This document shows, one piece after another, positions 53,284 to 61,194 of a DNA stretch of 64,000 nt. Each line of letters starts with the position of its first letter. Within the stretch, counting starts at the first letter, position 1. A model generated the notes under the pieces. That model was not told where the DNA came from. It ran no database searches and saw only the letters and a list, made by a program, of their open reading frames with translations. The position numbers were made by a program, and so were the translations under genes. This stretch comes from a virus. The stretch is taken from positions 1 to 64,000 of the IMG/VR virus record IMGVR_UViG_3300031576_000025; one strand, 5' to 3'.

Positions 53284-53346
53284 CCGCGGTCTTTCGGCGG
53301 CCTGGCCGCCAGTGGACCGCGGACGTGCGGTGGCAGCAAGGCTGCC
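53284..53346 (+). other. Nested hairpins between recombination and replication genes
   Basis: CCGCGGTC (53284-53291) pairs with GACCGCGG (53315-53322) around an inner GGCGGC/GCCGCC stem (53296-53310). Then GGCAGC-AAG-GCTGCC (53332-53346) is a 6-bp stem with AAG loop. No T-tract. The strong structure directly follows the stop at 53283, so it may act as a partial terminator or RNA-processing site upstream of the replication genes. The AAG loop is like that in the leader family, but the ribosome binding site is 17 bases away. Confidence 0.65.
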
Positions 53347-53373
53347 GCCTTGGACGCAGCAACGGAGGAGTTC

Positions 53374-54105
53374 ATGTGGCAAGACAGAATAACCGTGGAA
53401 GTCGGGTACCCACGCCACCCCAAAACAATCACCCTGATTCAACGTCTTGGAAACGGTGCCGACGCCATACCCGTCCGGCTTTGGTGCTGGGCGGCCGAGT
53501 TCAAACCACAGCATGGAAAGCTGGGGAACCTGGACATGGACCCCAGCGAGGTGGAATCGCTGGTGGATTGGTGGGGGGAACCGGGGGCGTGCTTCAACGC
53601 CATGCTGGGGCTGTTCATTGACCGCAACGAGGACGGCTTCTACCTGCACGACTGGGGCGGACATCGGGGCCACGTCACGACCTACCACGAGCGCGCGAAG
53701 GTGGCGGCCAATACGCGCTGGGCGCGCCACAAAGCCATGAAGGCAGCCAAAGAAGAACGCGCCGCGGCCGGGCGCAAGGCTTCGCAGCCAGCGATAGACC
53801 TAGTGGACCGCCTGGTTGGGCTCATGCTGAAGAACGACCCCAATGCGCGCGTGCCTGGCAAACCGGCGGCATGGCAGCAGGATGCCGAAAAGCTGCTGAC
53901 GACGGACGGCCGCGGCGCGAAGGAAGCAACCGCGGTTCTGGAATGGTGCCAGCGGTCAACCTTCTGGCGCAGCAATATCCTCAGCATGGGCAAGTTCCGC
54001 GCCAAGTATTCGCAGCTATTGCTGCGGATGCAGGACGAGGGGAAGGAATCGGTAAATGGTCCCGTTGGGTCAGCAGCCCCGGTGGCGGGCAAGTATGCCA
54101 AGTGA
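53374..54105 (+). CDS. Replication initiation protein (helicase-loader partner)
   Basis: A 243-residue protein from ATG 53374 with ggaggag upstream. The N-terminal domain (HPKTITLIQRLGNGADAIPV, LDMDPSEVESLVDW, FYLHDWGGHRGHV) resembles phage replisome organisers. The C-terminal part (ATAVLEWCQRSTFWRSNILS followed by FRAKYSQLLLRM) matches DnaD/replication-initiator tails that bind the helicase loader. Directly followed by the DnaC-like gene, as in many phages. Origin DNA would be its target; none is identified nearby. Confidence 0.75.
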   Translation: MWQDRITVEVGYPRHPKTITLIQRLGNGADAIPVRLWCWAAEFKPQHGKLGNLDMDPSEVESLVDWWGEPGACFNAMLGLFIDRNEDGFYLHDWGGHRGHVTTYHERAKVAANTRWARHKAMKAAKEERAAAGRKASQPAIDLVDRLVGLMLKNDPNARVPGKPAAWQQDAEKLLTTDGRGAKEATAVLEWCQRSTFWRSNILSMGKFRAKYSQLLLRMQDEGKESVNGPVGSAAPVAGKYAK

Positions 54106-54826
54106 AACCGGGGACCTGAAGGCCGCTGGGGACTGCCTCCCGGAAGATGCGCTGACGGCGCAGCCGGACGCGGTGGCGGTGGAATGCGGAGCGTGCGGCT
54201 ACCCGTTGCGGGTCGGCGTGTGCGAAAAGTGCGCCGAAGATAAGGACAAGGAACTGGCCGCGCAGCGGCAGCACATGGCCGACCTTGGCGGGCAACGTCC
54301 GTACAATTCCTTCACGCTGGACAAGTACCTGGTGACGGCGACGAACCGCGCGGTGGTTGACGCGCTGCGCGCCTTCGACCCGGCCAAGGACAACTTCTAC
54401 CTGCTTGGCCCGACCGGCACAGGGAAGTCCCACCTGGCCGTTGCCGTCGCCCGCCTGTTCTGGCCAAAGCTGCGCCCGCTGGTGCGCAAGCCCACCGAAG
54501 TGACCCGCGAAGCGCGGCCGAACGGGCGGCCGGGGACCAGCACCGAAGCCGACACGATAGGCAAGTATGCGCGCTGCCGCGTGCTGGTGCTGGACGACCT
54601 GGGCGTGGAACGGGACAGCCAATTCACCCACCAGGTCTTTTACGAAATCATCGAGGGCCGCTGCCTTGCCGAACGAAACGGCCTAATCCTGACCAGCAAC
54701 CTGGGCCTAAACGACCTGGCCAAGAAGCTGGGCGACGACCGCATAACGTCCCGATTGAACGGGCTGTGCAAGCTGCTGGACCTGACCGGGGAACCGGACA
54801 GGCGCGCGGCGTGGCAGGCGACGTGA
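54095..54826 (+). CDS. DnaC-like AAA+ helicase loader
   Basis: A 243-residue protein. A zinc-ribbon segment (CGACGYPLRVGVCEKC, about 31-46) is followed by an AAA+ domain with Walker A GPTGTGKS (about 105-112), Walker B VLVLDDLG (about 163-170), sensor-1 LTSNLG and the arginine-finger region DRITSRLNGL. It loads replicative helicase onto the phage origin. A PEDALTAQPDAV stretch at the N-terminus (about 14-26) is shared with the methyltransferase at 56187. ATG 54095 overlaps the preceding gene by 11 bases. Confidence 0.88.
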   Translation: MPSETGDLKAAGDCLPEDALTAQPDAVAVECGACGYPLRVGVCEKCAEDKDKELAAQRQHMADLGGQRPYNSFTLDKYLVTATNRAVVDALRAFDPAKDNFYLLGPTGTGKSHLAVAVARLFWPKLRPLVRKPTEVTREARPNGRPGTSTEADTIGKYARCRVLVLDDLGVERDSQFTHQVFYEIIEGRCLAERNGLILTSNLGLNDLAKKLGDDRITSRLNGLCKLLDLTGEPDRRAAWQAT

Positions 54827-55023
54827 ATGCGGTTGCCAGCTGGATAAATCGGGACGGCAGCATGACCGTGCTGTGCATCGGCTGCGGGTTGACCGCCAAG
54901 GTTCTGAAACCAGTGCTTGACGCCATGCCGGACCAGGCCGCGCCGTTCGGGCCTGGGGAATTTGACCACGCTTGCAGGGCTGTGCTGCCAGGTTCCGGGC
55001 GGCCTGGGGGCAGCAATGGGTGA
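54823..55023 (+). CDS. Small CxxC protein, 66 aa
   Basis: A 66-residue protein from GTG 54823 (GTGA overlap with the loader). CIGCG near the middle and a later Cys (FDHACRAVLPG) could bind zinc. No family recognised. Confidence 0.5.
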   Translation: MNAVASWINRDGSMTVLCIGCGLTAKVLKPVLDAMPDQAAPFGPGEFDHACRAVLPGSGRPGGSNG

Positions 55024-56164
55024 CCAATCCAGCATCGAATGGACGGACGCAAGCTGGATGCCGGTGCGCGGCTGCGTGCGCGTAAGCCCTGGGTGCGTGA
55101 ACTGCTATGCCGAACGCATGGCCGCCACGCGGCTGGCGCACACCGACGCCTACCGGGGGCTGGCGGCCATGACCAAGGACGGTCCACGGTGGACCGGGGA
55201 AGTGCGCCTGTCCCCGGGGGAACTGGACCAGCCTATCAGGTGGACGCGCCCGCGCAAGATTTTCGTTTGCAGCATGGCAGACCTTTTCCACAAGGACGTG
55301 CCGGACGATTACCTGGACAAAGTCTTTGCGGCGGCGGCCTTGGCCCCCCAGCACGTGTTCCAAATCTTGACCAAGCGGGCCGAACGCCTGCCGGAATACT
55401 TCAACGCGGAAGGCCGCCGGGGCGCGGTGTGCAGCGACGGCGTGGCCGCGCTGGGCTATGACGGCGAAGCACAGGAAGCCGCCTACGCCAACGTGGAAGC
55501 CGGGGGCGGGTGGCCGCCGCAGAACGTGTGGGTTGGGGTGTCGGCGGAGGACCAGGACAACGCGGTGCGACGGATTGCCCTGCTGACGCAGACCAAGGCC
55601 CAGGTGCGCTGGGTGTCCGCAGAACCGCTGCTGGGCCCGGTGGACCTGTCGCCGTGGCTGTGGGGCCCCAAGACACTTGGGCTTGGCGGCGTGCCGCGCA
55701 GCGGCCTTCTGCACTGGGTAGTGGCTGGCGGGGAATCCGGGCCCGGGTCACGACCCATGCACCCGGCCTGGGCGAAGCTGCTGCGCGACCAATGCCAGGA
55801 CGCTGGGGTGGCCTATTTCTTCAAGCAGTGGGGGGCCTGGACGCCGGAGGTTCCGAACGGCGCGCCCTACACGTCCCTGGCGCTGTTCAATCAGAATGAG
55901 AACGGGGACAAGCCCATCCTGATAAAGAACCTGGAAGCGGACAGGCGGGCTGACTGGACCGAAGGACAGGCGGACGACACGCTTATGTTCCACGCGAACA
56001 AGAAGGCCACCGGCCGTGTGCTGGAAGGACGGACCTGGGACGAATACCCGGCCATGAAGTGCATTCACTGCGCACAGCCAGCGCAGCCAGGGACGACGCT
56101 GTGCGGCCCGGCCTGCTTGTCGCAATGGCAGGCCGACCGGCGGGAGGCGGCGCGTGCTGACTAG
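55016..56164 (+). CDS. DUF5131 (phage Gp37/Gp68) family protein
   Basis: A 382-residue protein. SIEWTDASWMPVRGCVRVSPGC contains the start of the family signature; C-x6-C-x2-C (GCVRVSPGCVNCYAER, about residues 17-32) resembles a radical-SAM-like cluster site. FQILTKRAERL, VWVGVSAEDQDNAVRRI, and WVVAGGESGPGSRPMHPAWA are also typical. The C-terminus adds a zinc-ribbon (KCIHC...LCGPAC). These phage proteins are widespread and their reaction is unknown. ATG 55016 overlaps the previous gene by 8 bases. Confidence 0.85.
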   Translation: MGDQSSIEWTDASWMPVRGCVRVSPGCVNCYAERMAATRLAHTDAYRGLAAMTKDGPRWTGEVRLSPGELDQPIRWTRPRKIFVCSMADLFHKDVPDDYLDKVFAAAALAPQHVFQILTKRAERLPEYFNAEGRRGAVCSDGVAALGYDGEAQEAAYANVEAGGGWPPQNVWVGVSAEDQDNAVRRIALLTQTKAQVRWVSAEPLLGPVDLSPWLWGPKTLGLGGVPRSGLLHWVVAGGESGPGSRPMHPAWAKLLRDQCQDAGVAYFFKQWGAWTPEVPNGAPYTSLALFNQNENGDKPILIKNLEADRRADWTEGQADDTLMFHANKKATGRVLEGRTWDEYPAMKCIHCAQPAQPGTTLCGPACLSQWQADRREAARAD

Positions 56165-56186
56165 CGGCCACGACGGCCAGGGTGCC

Positions 56187-57164
56187 ATGCCTGAAGATGC
56201 GCTGGCAGCGCAGCCTGACGCCGTGCCTGGACCGGCCAGCGCGGACGGCCAGAACGTGGACCTGTTCGGTGAACCAATAGACGACTTCAAGAGCGCGAAG
56301 GAACGATACGGCACCTGGCCGGTGACGGTGTGGGATTGCGACCTATCGGACCCGACCGTGCGCAAGATGAAGGACGCCATTGGGGACATTTGCAGCAGCC
56401 GCGCCGGGACCGGCAAGCTGGGCTACCAGTCCAAGTCCCGCGGCAGCGCGCGCGCCGGGTGCCTGCGCGAAGCGACGGACGACGCCAGCGTGTACGGCGG
56501 GAAAATAACGGAATCAATCTTCAACCCGGCCGTGGCCGCCTGGATTCTGAACCTGTATGCGCCGCGCACCAAGGACGCCATCTGCTATGACCCGTTCGCC
56601 GGGGGCGGCACCAGGGCAATCATGGCCGCCAAGCACGGCATGAAGTACATGGGCGTTGAAATCCGCCAGGCCGAAGTTGACGCGGTGGAACAGCGGTGCA
56701 AGGCGCTCGGGGTGGACAAGCAGGTGGGAATCATTTGCGGCGACAGCCGCACTGCCACCAAGGACCTTGAAGGCGGCTTCGCTGATTTCCTGCTGACCTG
56801 CCCGCCCTATTACGACCTGGAAACGTACGACGGCGGCCCCAACGATTTGAGCATGGCCCACACCTATGCCGAATTCGTGGCTGGTCTGAAGGACGTGGTG
56901 GAAGAATCCGCGCGCGTGCTGCGGCCAGGGGCGTTTAGCTGCTGGGTGGTTGGGCTGCACCGCAATGACGCCGGGGAAATCCTAGCCATGCACCACGACC
57001 TTGCGCGGCTGCACCAGGAAGCCGGATTCAGGTTCAAGGAAGAAGTGATTTTGCACCAGCGCAACAACGGGGCCATTCAGCGGGTGGGCCAGTTTGAAAA
57101 AGGGGACAAGCGGTTGGTGCGCATTCACGAATACCTGCTGGTGTTCGTGCGGGGGATTGAATGA
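56187..57164 (+). CDS. DNA methyltransferase (N4/N6 type)
   Basis: A 325-residue SAM-dependent methyltransferase. Motif I YDPFAGGGTRAIMAA (about residues 134-148) comes before motif IV TCPPYYD (about 204-210), followed by VLRPGAFSCWVVG. The PPY motif indicates amino methylation of adenine or cytosine. It may protect phage DNA from host restriction; no endonuclease is adjacent. The N-terminus (PEDALAAQPDAV) repeats a stretch of the helicase loader. GTG 56154 would add 11 residues and overlap the DUF5131 gene. Confidence 0.85.
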   Translation: MPEDALAAQPDAVPGPASADGQNVDLFGEPIDDFKSAKERYGTWPVTVWDCDLSDPTVRKMKDAIGDICSSRAGTGKLGYQSKSRGSARAGCLREATDDASVYGGKITESIFNPAVAAWILNLYAPRTKDAICYDPFAGGGTRAIMAAKHGMKYMGVEIRQAEVDAVEQRCKALGVDKQVGIICGDSRTATKDLEGGFADFLLTCPPYYDLETYDGGPNDLSMAHTYAEFVAGLKDVVEESARVLRPGAFSCWVVGLHRNDAGEILAMHHDLARLHQEAGFRFKEEVILHQRNNGAIQRVGQFEKGDKRLVRIHEYLLVFVRGIE

Positions 57165-57574
57165 CCAAGACTATCAAGGCCCTGTCGCTTAAGCAGCCGT
57201 GGCTGAACTGGGTGCGCGACGGACGCAAGACGATTGAAACGCGCACGTGGACTACCAAGCACCGCGGGCCGCTGCTGCTGGTTGCGTCCAAGTCCGTTGA
57301 CAACGAAGCGGCGCTGCTTGACGACGTGACCGCGGACCACGTGTATGTCACCGGCAAGTCTATCTGCCTGGTGGAACTGCTGGACGTTCGGCCAATGACC
57401 GAAGCGGACGTGGCCGCAGCCATGTGCCCGTGCAGCCCCGGCCGGTTCGCCTGGGTGCTTGGCCTGGTGCAGCCGATTGTCCCTGTGCCAGTGCGCGGCC
57501 AGCTGAACATATTTGACGTGCCGCTGACCGCTGACGTGGCAGCTATCATTGCGAACTGGGAGGACGGGAAGTGA
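57161..57574 (+). CDS. ASCH domain protein
   Basis: A 137-residue protein with a clear ASCH fold: ALSLKQPWLNWVRDGRKTIE at the start, TRTWTTKHRGPLLLVAS, then CLVELLDV and WVLGLVQPIVPVPVRGQLNI. ASCH domains are PUA-like and bind RNA or modified nucleotides. ATGA overlap with the methyltransferase and GTGA overlap with the next gene. Function in the phage unknown. Confidence 0.88.
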   Translation: MTKTIKALSLKQPWLNWVRDGRKTIETRTWTTKHRGPLLLVASKSVDNEAALLDDVTADHVYVTGKSICLVELLDVRPMTEADVAAAMCPCSPGRFAWVLGLVQPIVPVPVRGQLNIFDVPLTADVAAIIANWEDGK

Positions 57575-57918
57575 GCCAGAACCAGGCTGACGGTCGGACG
57601 CTGCCGCTTGCTGTCGAATACAACCCGCTGCGGGACGTGCTGATGGTGGACGGGGTGAAGTACGCTGGCACGCTGTTCCGCATGATTTCCAGCGGTCGGC
57701 TTTGGCGCGCCATGCGAATAATCGAACGGACGGAAGATGGGCAAGTCGTCATGCAGGACGTGCAGACGATTGCGGACGGCGTTGTGGACGCGGCAGAAAA
57801 CCTATTAAAGGAAGCCAGCGCGCTTCAGTCGGACGGTGCCGCGCCGCCGTTGCTGGCAGCGGCCATGGCCAACCTGCGGGCTGCTGCCGCGCGGCTTGGC
57901 GGGGCTGGTGGCACATGA
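57571..57918 (+). CDS. Hypothetical protein, 115 aa
   Basis: A 115-residue protein from GTG 57571. A beta-rich first half (AVEYNPLRDVLMVDGVKYAG) with TEDGQVVMQDVQTIADGVVD, then Ala-rich helices. No family recognised; overlaps the ASCH gene by 4 bases. Confidence 0.6.
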   Translation: MSQNQADGRTLPLAVEYNPLRDVLMVDGVKYAGTLFRMISSGRLWRAMRIIERTEDGQVVMQDVQTIADGVVDAAENLLKEASALQSDGAAPPLLAAAMANLRAAAARLGGAGGT

Positions 57919-58268
57919 GTAGGACGTTGACAGTGACGGTGAAAACCCCACAGGGTCCGAAGCACATAGGCACTTTCGGTGACGCCGTGCTGCGCAAGCG
58001 TGTGGCTAAATCCAAGCACTTCCTTTGGAAGCTGCGCGCATGGGGCATGGACGCCACCGCGCTGCGCGTGCTGTCTGAACGCGGCTGCGCGACGGTGGAA
58101 TATCTGGAAACGGAAAGCAAGACGGTGTACACCAGCACCATGACCGACTGGCAGGACAAGGGGCAGCGCGCCGATTTCGGGCACGGGCCGCAGGTGTTCC
58201 TGCCGCTTATGTATTGGACCAGCAGGCAGTTGGACCAGGCGCAGCTGGAACTTTTCAAGGGGGCGTGA
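57915..58268 (+). CDS. Hypothetical protein, 117 aa
   Basis: A 117-residue protein from ATG 57915 (ATGA). N-terminal beta strands (TLTVTVKTPQGPKHIGTFGD), then RVAKSKHFLWKLRAWGMDAT and helix-rich C-terminus (LMYWTSRQLDQAQLELFKGA). No family recognised. Confidence 0.6.
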   Translation: MSRTLTVTVKTPQGPKHIGTFGDAVLRKRVAKSKHFLWKLRAWGMDATALRVLSERGCATVEYLETESKTVYTSTMTDWQDKGQRADFGHGPQVFLPLMYWTSRQLDQAQLELFKGA

Positions 58269-58744
58269 TGAAGGAATTAACGACGACCGGGAAGCTGCGC
58301 GCGGCACGCAAAGCCATTGCGTACCACCTGGCGAATTCCGAAGCCATGCGTTCGGAAATCGCCCGGCTGACGCAGGTTGTGGCGCAGTACGAACTTTCCC
58401 TGAAGGTCGCCACGGAAAGAATGGTTGACGTGGAAAAATCCAATCAGCGTTTCATGGCAGAAACGCAGGCCGCCGGTGTCGTCGCCGCAGCCGCGCGCCA
58501 TGAATCCGACCTGCAACGCCGCGCAAAAAACCACGTGGAAATGTTGCTGCGGGAAGAACGGCAGAAGTCAACGCGCTACCAGCTTATGCTGGCGTGCAAG
58601 GACTTGGCGTTGGAAAAGGGGCAGGCCGCCATCCTGGTGGCCGTGACCAACGAGAACGGCTTAGACGGTGCCGACGGGGAACGGGTGGCGGTGCTTATGG
58701 ACGCTGCGCTGCACGCAGAAGTTCGCCTGTCGGAAGGGAAGTAG
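58268..58744 (+). CDS. Coiled-coil protein, 158 aa
   Basis: A 158-residue protein that is almost entirely helical; residues about 20-105 contain a long coiled coil (EIARLTQVVAQYELSLKVAT, LLREERQKSTRYQLMLACKD). Starts at ATG 58268 (TGATG); GTG 58265 is an alternative. It is the last gene before the operator promoter at 58770. Function unknown. Confidence 0.6.
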   Translation: MKELTTTGKLRAARKAIAYHLANSEAMRSEIARLTQVVAQYELSLKVATERMVDVEKSNQRFMAETQAAGVVAAAARHESDLQRRAKNHVEMLLREERQKSTRYQLMLACKDLALEKGQAAILVAVTNENGLDGADGERVAVLMDAALHAEVRLSEGK

Positions 58745-58769
58745 GTCTACCGACCCAACGTCCTGGGCC

Positions 58770-58798
58770 TTGACAGTTACCAGTAATACGCTTATACT
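58770..58798 (+). promoter_or_regulatory. Promoter with TTACCAGTAA operator
   Basis: TTGACA (58770-58775), 17-base spacer with TTACCAGTAA (58777-58786), TATACT (58793-58798). The rightmost member of the operator-promoter set. Confidence 0.9.
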
Positions 58799-58807
58799 CC
58801 TAGTACA

Positions 58808-58825
58808 GCCGCGTCAAGGACCGGC
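58808..58825 (+). promoter_or_regulatory. AAG-loop hairpin next to ribosome binding site
   Basis: GCCG-C-GTC-AAG-GAC-CGGC (58808-58825), a short stem with a bulged C and loop AAG, abutting GGGGG (58826-58830) before ATG 58835. Same layout as the leaders near 46.3, 46.6, 46.75 and 50.6 kb. Confidence 0.65.
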
Positions 58826-58834
58826 GGGGGAAAA

Positions 58835-59164
58835 ATGGACAAGACGACCAGGCAGGGGGGACTGAAGGTGGTGCGGACGACCGCCAGAGGTCCCGTGTAC
58901 GAGCTTTTCAAGGTGGTGTCCGACTTCGGCAGCCACGGCCTGCGCGGGCACAAGGACGCCGGGACCTTCTACCCGGCTGGCGATATGTTCGCCTTCCACA
59001 CGCAGGACGCCGCCGCGCAGCGCATGGCTGACCTGCGCGCCAACAAGGACGGCGGCCTGGACACCGGCCTGCTGCCCGCCTTGGCCAGCGCCAGCGGCGC
59101 GGCCCTTGCCGACAGCCTCCGCGTCATCAGCATATTCGACGGGCCCGGCCTGGGTGGCTTCTAG
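58835..59164 (+). CDS. Hypothetical protein, 109 aa
   Basis: A 109-residue mixed protein, first in the operon under the operator promoter. GGLKVVRTTARGPVYELFKV, then KDAGTFYPAGDMFAFHTQDA and helical Ala-rich parts; a small beta-barrel start is likely. No family recognised. Confidence 0.6.
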   Translation: MDKTTRQGGLKVVRTTARGPVYELFKVVSDFGSHGLRGHKDAGTFYPAGDMFAFHTQDAAAQRMADLRANKDGGLDTGLLPALASASGAALADSLRVISIFDGPGLGGF

Positions 59165-59385
59165 TGGCCGCCGCGGGCTTCGACGAGCCGGGCTTCCTGA
59201 CCAGCGGACGGGCCTACCTTAACGGCCTGCTGGCGACCCACGCGCGGCCATTGCGGCCGGGCGAGGGCCTGGGCGGGCCGTGCTGCCAGCTGGCTGCCGC
59301 CGAGTACCTGCTGCCTGACGGCACCAAGGCGTGCCGGGCCTGCGCCAAGCTGCGGCTGCCTGCGCTGCTGGGGGTGGCGACATGA
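59164..59385 (+). CDS. Small Cys-rich protein, 73 aa
   Basis: A 73-residue protein from GTG 59164 with clustered Cys (CCQLAAAEYLLPDGTKACRAC). This C-C-x15-C-x2-C layout suggests a zinc finger. Coupled at both ends. Confidence 0.55.
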   Translation: MAAAGFDEPGFLTSGRAYLNGLLATHARPLRPGEGLGGPCCQLAAAEYLLPDGTKACRACAKLRLPALLGVAT

Positions 59386-59816
59386 CGCGCAAGCGCGGGG
59401 CGTTGGCCGCGCAGCTGGCGGCGGCTTCCGTGGCCAAGCTGGACCGTCGGGGCCTGGTGTCCCGGCTGGCGTCCAGCCCTTACCGGGTGTGGGCGGCCTA
59501 CTACGAGCTGCACTTCGCGGACAAAACCCTGTACCTGCACGTGCTGGTGGGCGCGCGGACCCACCGGGCCGCGTGCATGGCCTTCCTGTCCCAGCCGGTG
59601 CGCAAGCTGGGGCCTGTGACGGTCCAGCCCAAGGGGGTGCTTCCCAAGCCCGTGGCGCACCGGGACACCCGGGCCATGCTCATGGAGGTGGGCGGTGGGC
59701 TAGACCTGGGCACGGACGTGCTGCGCAAGCTGGCGGCGGACTTTGACCCGGACCATACGGACTTCGGTGGGCCGGTGGACGGCGCGCGGACCAACGGCCC
59801 GCGCAGGGGGGCGTGA
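59382..59816 (+). CDS. Hypothetical protein, 144 aa
   Basis: A 144-residue protein. A basic helical N-terminus, then a beta-rich core (YYELHFADKTLYLHVLVGAR, LGPVTVQPKGVLPKP) and a C-terminal part that becomes disordered. No family recognised. ATGA overlap upstream. Confidence 0.6.
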   Translation: MTRKRGALAAQLAAASVAKLDRRGLVSRLASSPYRVWAAYYELHFADKTLYLHVLVGARTHRAACMAFLSQPVRKLGPVTVQPKGVLPKPVAHRDTRAMLMEVGGGLDLGTDVLRKLAADFDPDHTDFGGPVDGARTNGPRRGA

Positions 59817-59818
59817 AC

Positions 59819-59986
59819 ATGGCGAGCACTGGCGAGGTAAAGGAAAAGGCGGCGCAGGGGACGGTGGACATGCGGTACTACAAGGCGGACGTGCGGGCGG
59901 CCATCGCCAAGCGTGGGGCCTTCACGGACACCTTCAGCATGGGCGGCCTGCGCTGGACGGTGAAGGCCGAGCTGGCGGGGTCCTGA
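59819..59986 (+). CDS. Small hypothetical protein, 55 aa
   Basis: A 55-residue protein from ATG 59819 (ribosome binding run of G 8 bases upstream; GTG 59813 would give a GTGA overlap). TVDMRYYKADVRAAIAKRGA followed by DTFSMGGLRWTVKAELAG: one helix and a beta hairpin. No family recognised. Confidence 0.5.
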   Translation: MASTGEVKEKAAQGTVDMRYYKADVRAAIAKRGAFTDTFSMGGLRWTVKAELAGS

Positions 59987-59987
59987 A

Positions 59988-60488
59988 ATGGCAACGACAC
60001 GGGCGGCGAAGGTGGCGGCGCAGTACCAGGGCGGGCTTTCGGACTGGGTGGCCAATGACCCGGGATTCATAGCCTACGCGGCGCGGGGGGCGGCCCCGGT
60101 CATGGGCTACGTGGGGCACCGCTGCCGCCGGAACTGGCTGGACGCCATCGTGGAGGAAGAGCTGCGACGGGCGGGCTGCACGGTGCCCGAAATCGTCGCG
60201 TGGCTGACCAGCACCGACGGGCGGCACACGGGCGACAGCCTGGAGGACTGCAAGGCCGCGGAAAGGATAGAAACGCGCCGCCTGGTGCGCCGCGGCTTCG
60301 GCAACATGAAGGACCGCCTTCAGGCGTGGGCCCACCCCAGCCACGGCGGCATGTGGTCGGACACCGTGCGCCTGCTGCACCAGCTGTTCCCATGGAAGTA
60401 CGACACCACGGGGCGGGTCCGGCCAGAATACGGGGGCACCGGAACGCCCCTGAAGGCCGCCGCGGACTGGGGCATCCGCCATGCGTGA
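59988..60488 (+). CDS. Hypothetical helical protein, 166 aa
   Basis: A 166-residue protein. Contains several helices (DAIVEEELRRAGCTVPEIVA, then DSLEDCKAAERIETRRLVRR) and a Trp/His-rich end (SDTVRLLHQLFPWKYDTT). No family recognised. Its stop overlaps the next gene by 8 bases. Confidence 0.6.
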   Translation: MATTRAAKVAAQYQGGLSDWVANDPGFIAYAARGAAPVMGYVGHRCRRNWLDAIVEEELRRAGCTVPEIVAWLTSTDGRHTGDSLEDCKAAERIETRRLVRRGFGNMKDRLQAWAHPSHGGMWSDTVRLLHQLFPWKYDTTGRVRPEYGGTGTPLKAAADWGIRHA

Positions 60489-61194
60489 ATCCATAAACGC
60501 CTGGGAAGAACGAACCTTCCCGAAGCACTACGCGCTGCTGGTGCCGCCCCACCTGCGGGTGGCGCTGACGCACGCCTTGGGGCGGGCCCTGGGGGTGCCC
60601 GTCTACAACGTGGAACTGACCCTGCGCCGCAACGGCTGCGGCAAGTGCTTCCCGCGCGCGCGCCATATCCTGCTGCCCATCCCCAAATGCACCGTGTCCG
60701 TGGGCGTGATAACGCACGAACTGGCCCACCAGTACGCCTACGAGCACGGTTACGACGGGCACCACGGGCAGCCCTGGCGGTCGGCCATGTGCAGGCTGGC
60801 GGCCTTCACCAAGCCGGACGTGCCGGGCAACCCGCTGGAAAAGGCGTGGGCGGAAGCCACCGCGCAGGTCCAGCAGACCGCCGTTGCGCAGGTGGCCAGG
60901 GCGCAGAAGGTGTCAGCGCGGTTGCAGCGGGAAGCCGAACGCGCCGCGGCGACGAAGGCCGCGCGGTCCACGGCCGAAAACAGATTGGCCCAGGTCCGCG
61001 CGCGGATAAAGCGCCTGGAAACCAAGGTGCGCGGCCTGCAAACCAGGCTGAAGTCGGCGCGGCGCAGCGAAGCTGCCTTGGCGCGCGTCGTGGCTGCGCG
61101 GGTGCTGCGGGCCACGGCCCCAAGCGCGTCCGAAATCGCAGCGGCAGAAGCGCGCCTGGCGTCCGACACGGGAACGTACGGCGGGGGGACATAA
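60481..61194 (+). CDS. SprT-like zinc metallopeptidase with coiled coil
   Basis: A 237-residue protein. Residues 79-83 are HELAH, the HExxH zinc-peptidase motif, with further candidate His ligands at 94-95 in YDGHHGQPW, as in SprT-like domains. The C-terminal half (about 130-215) is a basic coiled coil. SprT/Spartan relatives act on DNA-bound proteins; a phage role is unknown. It may be a self- or host-directed protease. ATG 60481. Confidence 0.75.
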   Translation: MRESINAWEERTFPKHYALLVPPHLRVALTHALGRALGVPVYNVELTLRRNGCGKCFPRARHILLPIPKCTVSVGVITHELAHQYAYEHGYDGHHGQPWRSAMCRLAAFTKPDVPGNPLEKAWAEATAQVQQTAVAQVARAQKVSARLQREAERAAATKAARSTAENRLAQVRARIKRLETKVRGLQTRLKSARRSEAALARVVAARVLRATAPSASEIAAAEARLASDTGTYGGGT

